Shown one piece after another: positions 6,084 to 10,161 of a DNA stretch of 10,161 bases (position 1 is its first letter; each line of letters begins with the position of its first letter). The notes under the pieces were generated by a model. The model made no database searches and was not told the DNA's origin. It saw only the letters and a program-made list of their open reading frames with translations. Source of the DNA: Polaromonas sp. UBA5171 (GTDB lineage: Bacteria; Pseudomonadota; Gammaproteobacteria; Burkholderiales; Burkholderiaceae_C); contig DHWX01000095.1 in the NCBI GenBank assembly GCA_002413395.1, positions 1 through 10,161 of the forward strand, in the 5' to 3' direction. Both the position numbers and the translations under genes were made by a program.

Positions 6084-6127
6084 CCTTTACCATACTACTT
6101 ATTCAGATACGTAGTACTTCGTAAAGG
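6084..6127. promoter_or_regulatory. Nested inverted repeat, candidate operator between scoA and its divergent regulator
   Basis: Outer arms CCTTTAC (6084-6090) and GTAAAGG (6121-6127) are perfect inverted repeats. Inner arms TACTAC (6093-6098) and GTAGTA (6111-6116) are also perfect, with centres one base apart. Small self-palindromes TACGTA (6108-6113) and AGTACT (6113-6118) overlap the right side. The dyad fills the 88-base gap between the two divergent genes. The right outer arm contains the ribosome-binding site of the regulator gene, so protein binding there could also give autoregulation. Binding by the neighbouring LuxR-type protein is inferred. Confidence 0.6.
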
Positions 6128-6135
6128 TTAGCCCC

Positions 6136-6690
6136 ATGGACGTGGATTACCAACTCGCTTTTGATCTGGCGCCGGTCGGACTGGCGCTGTCGCGCAACCG
6201 CACCATTGTGGACTGCAACCAGCACTTGTGCGAGATGTTTGGCGCTAACCGGGAGCAGCTCGCAGGGCAGTCTTTCCTGATTCTCTATCCCAGCGTGGAC
6301 GAATACGAGCGCATCGGCGCCCGCATGATCCCGATTCTGAATGAAAAGGGCTGGTATTCCGACGACCGCATCATGAAGCGCGTGGATGGACACAACAAGG
6401 ATGAAACCTTCTGGTGCCATGTGACCGGTCGTGCGCTAAACCGCCTCGCGCCCCATGAGAGCGGCATCTGGACTTTTGAGGACCTGAGCGCGCGCCGGCC
6501 GGTGACGGCGGAACTGACGGCGCGCGAGCGCGAGGTGGCTTCGCACCTGATGGGCGGAATGACTTCCAAGGAAATTGGCCGGGCCCTTGCCATCAGCCAC
6601 CGCACCGTGGAAATTTACCGGGCCCGCCTGATGCGCAAGTACCAGGCATCCACCACGGCCTACCTGGTGCACAAGCTGATGGCTGGCTGA
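6136..6690 (+). CDS. PAS domain - LuxR-type helix-turn-helix transcriptional regulator
   Basis: The 184-residue protein has an N-terminal PAS domain (about residues 5-118; typical APVGLALSRNRTIVDCNQ and FGANREQLAGQSF) and a C-terminal LuxR/GerE helix-turn-helix (about 122-182: ELTAREREVASHLMGG, then SKEIGRALAISHRTVEIYRA). There is no receiver domain, transmembrane segment or autoinducer domain, so it is a cytosolic one-component sensor; the PAS ligand is unknown. AAAGG at 6123-6127 is 8 bases before the ATG. It is divergent from scoAB and separated from it only by the dyad at 6084-6127, so control of acetoacetate/ketone-body CoA transfer is the natural hypothesis. Its 3' end is followed by non-coding repeat sequence with no clear terminator. 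Confidence 0.88.
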   Translation: MDVDYQLAFDLAPVGLALSRNRTIVDCNQHLCEMFGANREQLAGQSFLILYPSVDEYERIGARMIPILNEKGWYSDDRIMKRVDGHNKDETFWCHVTGRALNRLAPHESGIWTFEDLSARRPVTAELTAREREVASHLMGGMTSKEIGRALAISHRTVEIYRARLMRKYQASTTAYLVHKLMAG

Positions 6691-6702
6691 TGCTGTTGAT
6701 CT

Positions 6703-6750
6703 GATAGCTGCCTGCGCACATTGCTATTGGGCTAAAGACCAAAAAAGCTT
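6703..6750. repeat. Dispersed intergenic repeat of Comamonadaceae type
   Basis: The pattern GATAGCTGCCTGCGCA, then a variable stretch, then GGGCTAAAGACCAAAAAAG matches an intergenic element I recall occurring many times in Comamonadaceae chromosomes, usually just after a stop codon as here (13 bases after the regulator gene). Its function is unknown. A shorter look-alike (GGGCTAAAG) is at about 2476-2484. Recognition is from memory. Confidence 0.5.
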
Positions 6751-6865
6751 GCAAAAAAGCGAAATGATCTGGCCTTTTGTCAAATGGCGGATCCTGCATC
6801 ATGGTTCGCCTGAAAAGGCATGAAGAACCCTGTTGATCTTTCCATAACCGATGACACCCTTGCGC

Positions 6866-6968
6866 TCATTGCGAAGGCCGTACAGAGCCCCCGGCTTCGC
6901 GATGCCGAAGGCCGTGGCGATCCATCGTCGAACAAGCAGGTCATGGATTGCCGCGCTGCGCTCAATGA
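6866..6968. repeat. Inverted-repeat element (CATTGCG / GATCCAT type)
   Basis: Outer arms TCATTG (6866-6871) and CAATGA (6963-6968) are exact inverted repeats. Inner arms GGCGATCCAT (6916-6925) and ATGGATTGCC (6943-6952) match with one G:T position. The sequence resembles a widely scattered bacterial intergenic element with CATTGCGA at one end and GGATTGC...CAATGACG at the other. At about 103 bases without coding capacity it could be a small non-autonomous mobile element. Confidence 0.55.
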
Positions 6969-7027
6969 CGGAGCCAGCTTTGCCATCGCCGTGGGTTGCG
7001 CCCTCCACTCAAGCCGCGTCGTTCTAT

Positions 7028-7042
7028 GATGATGTCATCATC
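7028..7042. promoter_or_regulatory. Palindrome upstream of the peroxidase-related gene
   Basis: GATGATG (7028-7034), a central T, and CATCATC (7036-7042) form a perfect 7-base dyad, 15 bases before the start codon. It overlaps a possible -10 box TATGAT (7025-7030), for which no good -35 is visible. A repressor bound here would block the promoter, or the RNA hairpin could affect translation, since the ribosome-binding site begins at 7047. Confidence 0.45.
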
Positions 7043-7057
7043 GAACGGAGACCCTTC

Positions 7058-7654
7058 ATGAACCGCTACCCATTCCCCGAACTCAATGCCCTCCCCGACG
7101 ACATCAAGGCCAAGGTGCTGGAGGTGCAGGAAAAGGCCGGCTTTATACCCAACGTATTTCTGGCACTGGCACGCCGCCCGGCCGAGTGGCGCGCCTTCTT
7201 CGCCTACCACGATGCACTCATGCTCAAGGAGGAAGGCGGCAACCCGAACGGCTCGCTCACCAAGGGCGAACGCGAGATGATCGTGACCACCACCAGCGCC
7301 GCCAACAAGTGCCTGTATTGCGTGGTGGCGCATGGCGCGATTTTGCGGATTTATGAAAAGAAACCGCTGGTGGCTGACCAGGTGGCGGTGAACTACCGCA
7401 AGGCCGACATCCCGTCGCGCCAGCGCGCCATGCTCGACTTCGCCATGAAGGTATGCCTGAATGCCGACCAGATCGATGACGCTGATTTTGATGCCCTGCA
7501 CGCGCACGGCTTTGACGATGAAGACGCCTGGGACATCGCGGCCATCACGGCGTTTTTTGGGCTGAGCAACCGCATGGCCAGCTTCAGCGGCATGCAACCG
7601 AACCCCGAGTTTTACCTGATGGGACGCGTCCCGAAAACGGCTAAACCGGCGTAG
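7058..7654 (+). CDS. Peroxidase-related protein, AhpD/carboxymuconolactone decarboxylase-like
   Basis: The 198-residue protein is all-helical in pattern and carries the AhpD-type active-site motif C85-x2-C88-x3-H92 in AANKCLYCVVAHGAIL, preceded by the LTKGEREMI helix with acidic residues E71 and E73. In the family these residues support thiol-dependent hydroperoxide reduction; it resembles the 'peroxidase-related enzyme' subfamily, whose substrates are mostly unknown. There is no signal peptide, so it is cytoplasmic. The ATG at 7058 is chosen because GGAGA (7047-7051) is 6 bases upstream and MNRYPFPELNALPDDIK is the family's usual start; the frame stays open to 6851 but that part translates the inverted repeat. 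A palindrome at 7028-7042 may control it. It converges with the helicase gene, 4 bases between the stops. Confidence 0.88.
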   Translation: MNRYPFPELNALPDDIKAKVLEVQEKAGFIPNVFLALARRPAEWRAFFAYHDALMLKEEGGNPNGSLTKGEREMIVTTTSAANKCLYCVVAHGAILRIYEKKPLVADQVAVNYRKADIPSRQRAMLDFAMKVCLNADQIDDADFDALHAHGFDDEDAWDIAAITAFFGLSNRMASFSGMQPNPEFYLMGRVPKTAKPA

Positions 7655-7658
7655 TGAA

Positions 7659-10161
7659 TCAGTCCAGTTCCACCAGAGTGCCCTGTCCCGTCAAAAAGGC
7701 CGCTTTCACTGTAGCTTCCGGGTAAATCACCTGCACCGCCGCGCGGTAGGCCTGCAGTTGCTCCCTGAGGGTGGCTTGCTGCTGCGGTGCCATGGCTGAT
7801 TTGTAGTCAAGTACCCACCACTGGCCTGCAAAACCGGCATCCTTGCGCTGCACCAGGCGGTCCAGCCGCAAAGGCTGGCCCTGATAGACCAGATCCACCT
7901 CGTTGCCCTGCCACGAAAGCGCGTCCTGCCGCCAAGCCCAGGCGCCCTCCCCGGCCTGAATGCGCTGTGCCAGCGCGGCGGCCTGCGCGGCTTGGGCTGG
8001 GCTGAGGTGGAACTCGCGCGCCACAGCCGCGGCGTGCTGCACCGATGTTGCGCCGCCCCACTCAAGCAAGCGGTGCATCGCCTTGCCGATGCGGGCGCCG
8101 GGGCCATCTTCGTCTGTGCGCGCCTGGCCGGCTGGCTTGAGTGCCATGGATTCAGGCAACGTGGGCAGCTCTGGCAGATGAAAAACGCGGCTATCCATGG
8201 AAAATTGGCCTGCCGTCTCCCGCAGGGAGATGACGTGACCCAGATTGGGCTCAAGCGGCGGCAGCAGCCCCTGCAGGCGCTGCCACCAACTGCGGGCGGT
8301 GGCGCGATGCGGCTCAATTGACGAAATCACCAGCGTGTGGCGAGCCCGCGTCAGGGCCACATACAGCGCATTGAGTTCTTCACGTTCGCGAGCCGCCAAC
8401 TCGCTGGCGAGCGCTTCTTCGGCACACGCTGAAGGACGGTTTTCGCTGACCAGAAAGACAAACTTGCGCGGTTCCGTGGCCTCGCCGGGCCAGTCGATCA
8501 GCACGCTCATGCTGTCGGCGTTGCGCGGAGCGGTGTCGGTGTCCAGCAGCAGTACCGCATCGGCCTCAAGTCCCTTGGCACCGTGAATGGTCAGCAGGCG
8601 AACCGCATCCGTGCTGACCGCAGCAGGCGCCTGCGTGCCACCGGACTTGAGCGCGCGGACAAAACCGTAGGGCGTGACATAGCGTCCGCCATCAAGCGCC
8701 AGTGCCACGCCCAGCAGCGCGCGCAGATTGGCCAGCACGGCGCTGCGCTGGGCGACGGGCGCGGCGGCCGCAAAGCGGGCCAGCACGTCACCATCGTCAT
8801 AAATGCGTTGCAGCGCGTCGTGCGGCGGGAGTTCGTCAAGCCAATCTTTCCAGCGTTTAAAAGTAGCCTCCAGCCCTTTCATGTCTGGCTCCAGAAGCTC
8901 CACTTTTTGTAGCAGCTCGAACCATGGAACCTTCAACTCGCGCTGCAGCAGTGCCAACCGCACCAGGCTGGCGTCAGGCCAGCCAAACAGCGGCGAGCGC
9001 AGCGCGCGAGCCAGCGACAAATCGTGCTGCGGCGACACCAGCACATCGAGCAGCGCCACCACGTCAAGTACTTCGCAGCAGTCGATCAGTTCGGTTTTTT
9101 CGCCAATCTGCGCTGCAATGTGCAGCGCCCGCAACTCGTCCTGCAGCGGCAGCAGACCGGCCCGTTTGCGCGACAGCACCATCACCTCTTGCGGCTTGAG
9201 TCCGCCAGCGATTTGATCAGCAATCCACGCGGCAGCCCTGGCGCGCTTCCAGCGTGCGCAGGGTTTCCTCGGGCAGCTCGCGCGGCGTGTTCAGGCTGTC
9301 GCGCCAGCCGCTGAGCAGCGCGGAATCGTCAGTATCTTTGGCCCGCGGGATGGGCGGCAAACGGCCGGTTGCGCCGGTCTGGGTGGAGTCGGTGGTGTGC
9401 TCGCGAAAACCGTCGTAGCCGTCCTGCGTGCGCGCGCTGGCCATGGCGGCGTTGACAGCGCCAATGACGGCCAGGGCGTTGCGGCGGGTGTGGTCGCAAC
9501 TGAGCAAATCGCCGCCCAGCCCTTGCACCACAAAGCACTGCGCGGCCTTGAACACCTGCGGCTCGGCGCGTCGAAAGCGGTAAATGCTTTGCTTGGGGTC
9601 GCCCACCAGAAACACGCTGGGGGCTGAACCGGCGCCTGCGTAGCCGGTCAGCCACGCTGAGAGCGCCTGCCACTGCAGCGGATTGGTGTCCTGAAACTCG
9701 TCAATCATCAGGTGTCTGATGCGCGCGTCGAGTCGCTCCTGCACCCAACCCGACAGCACCGGATCACTGAGCATGACCAGTGCCGCGCGCTCCACGTCGT
9801 TCATGTCGACCCAGCCGCGCTCGCGCTTGAGCTGCGCAAACTGCGCAATCAGTACGCGGCTCAGGCGCGCCATGCGCTGCTGGTGCACCCAGGCTTCGTG
9901 CTGCTGACAGGCGGCGGCCACGCGCAGAACCAGGTCTTGCGCCTGGCGCACGCACTCGATGCCAACCATTTTTCCGCTAAATTTTCGCGGCGTGCCTTCC
10001 CTGGTCAGTAACGCGCCAAAAACGCCAGGCAGGTCCTGCGCCGTCAGGGCTTGTGCCAGTTCCACGCCTTTGGCGGAAAAGCTGGGCGCGCTGGCGCGAC
10101 CCAGGGCCTTGGCGGCGTCCAGCAGCAACGGGTGAATGGCAGGAATGCCGTTGCTGGAAAA
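7659..10161 (-). pseudogene. UvrD-family helicase with C-terminal PD-(D/E)XK nuclease (AddA/RecB-like), frameshifted and cut by the window end
   Basis: The visible part (about 834 codons) runs off the window at its 5' end, so Walker A is not seen. Helicase motifs in order: Walker B DEFQD (9688-9702), motif III GDPKQSIYRFR (9571-9603), motif V LLTIHGAKGLE (8565-8597) and motif VI LNALYVALTRAR (8340-8375). The C-terminus has a RecB-type nuclease: LDRLV (D at 7860-7862), VLDYKS (7797-7814) and QLQAY (7746-7760). It would process double-strand DNA ends for recombination repair. At 9236-9238 a CCC (GGG on the coding strand) carries one extra base: the upstream frame reads EARQGCRVDC and stops at 9217, whereas removing one base gives EARQ followed by AAWIADQIAGGLKPQEVMVLS, continuous with the rest. 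All other parts look intact and well conserved, so this is either a very recent mutation or a sequencing error in a homopolymer. The partner gene is outside the window. Confidence 0.88.

Larger units (their letters stand above)
6691..7057. other. Non-coding stretch with two repeat-like elements
   Basis: This 367-base gap between the PAS-LuxR gene and the peroxidase-related gene has no supported gene. Open frames crossing it (for example one running into the downstream gene from 6851) lack a ribosome-binding site and translate the inverted repeat. It contains a family-specific repeat at 6703-6750, a large inverted repeat at 6866-6968 and a short palindrome at 7028-7042. Confidence 0.6.

Noticed and set aside
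5277..6131. Plus-strand open frame (284 codons) opposite scoA
   Set aside because: It is antisense to a certain SCOT subunit, and its composition is what reverse-complemented coding sequence gives.
6851..7654. Longer start for the peroxidase-related gene
   Set aside because: The added 69 residues are a translation of the inverted-repeat element and have no ribosome-binding site.
1..10161. CRISPR array, prophage or complete insertion sequence
   Set aside because: No regularly spaced direct repeats, no transposase or integrase reading frame and no phage structural genes were seen.

Overview
The window looks like chromosomal DNA from a GC-rich betaproteobacterium, most likely of the Comamonadaceae (Polaromonas/Rhodoferax/Acidovorax type). 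That placement rests on the recognisable protein types (SCOT-type CoA transferase next to a PAS-LuxR regulator, AddA-like helicase, peroxidase-related protein), the high third-position GC, and an intergenic repeat at about 6703-6750 that I associate with this family. It is an inference, not a database result.

Layout. At 57-1535 (+) lies an intact succinate-semialdehyde dehydrogenase gene (gabD). It converges on a small DUF2249 gene (1548-1811, -), which may be translationally coupled to a previously unlisted short ORF (1813-1992, -). A gene-poor stretch leads to tRNA-Gly(CCC) at 2341-2416 (+). Behind the tRNA is a decayed cell-surface sugar module on the minus strand: a family-4 glycosyltransferase (3301-4419) followed 10 bases later by a galE pseudogene (2498-3290) with two large internal deletions and a +1 frameshift. 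Just upstream is a 5'-truncated remnant that looks like the C-terminus of a MazF/PemK-type toxin (4483-4644), abutting the 3' end of scoB.

The scoA-scoB operon (6047 to 4640, -) encodes both subunits of succinyl-CoA:3-ketoacid CoA-transferase, with a strong hairpin between the two genes. A PAS-LuxR regulator (6136-6690, +) is transcribed divergently. The 88-base gap between regulator and scoA carries a nested inverted repeat that is the obvious candidate operator, suggesting that this regulator controls ketone-body or acetoacetate activation.

A 367-base non-coding stretch (6691-7057) holds two dispersed-repeat-like elements. It is followed by a peroxidase-related AhpD/CMD-family gene (7058-7654, +), which converges at a distance of 4 bases on a large UvrD-family helicase-nuclease gene (AddA/RecB-like; 7659 to beyond 10161, -). 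That gene is split by a +1 frameshift in a GGG run near 9236.

Overall this is mostly ordinary metabolic chromosome. I found no clear new multi-gene system. The interesting parts are gene decay (galE, the toxin remnant, the helicase frameshift) and several undescribed inverted repeats in regulatory positions.
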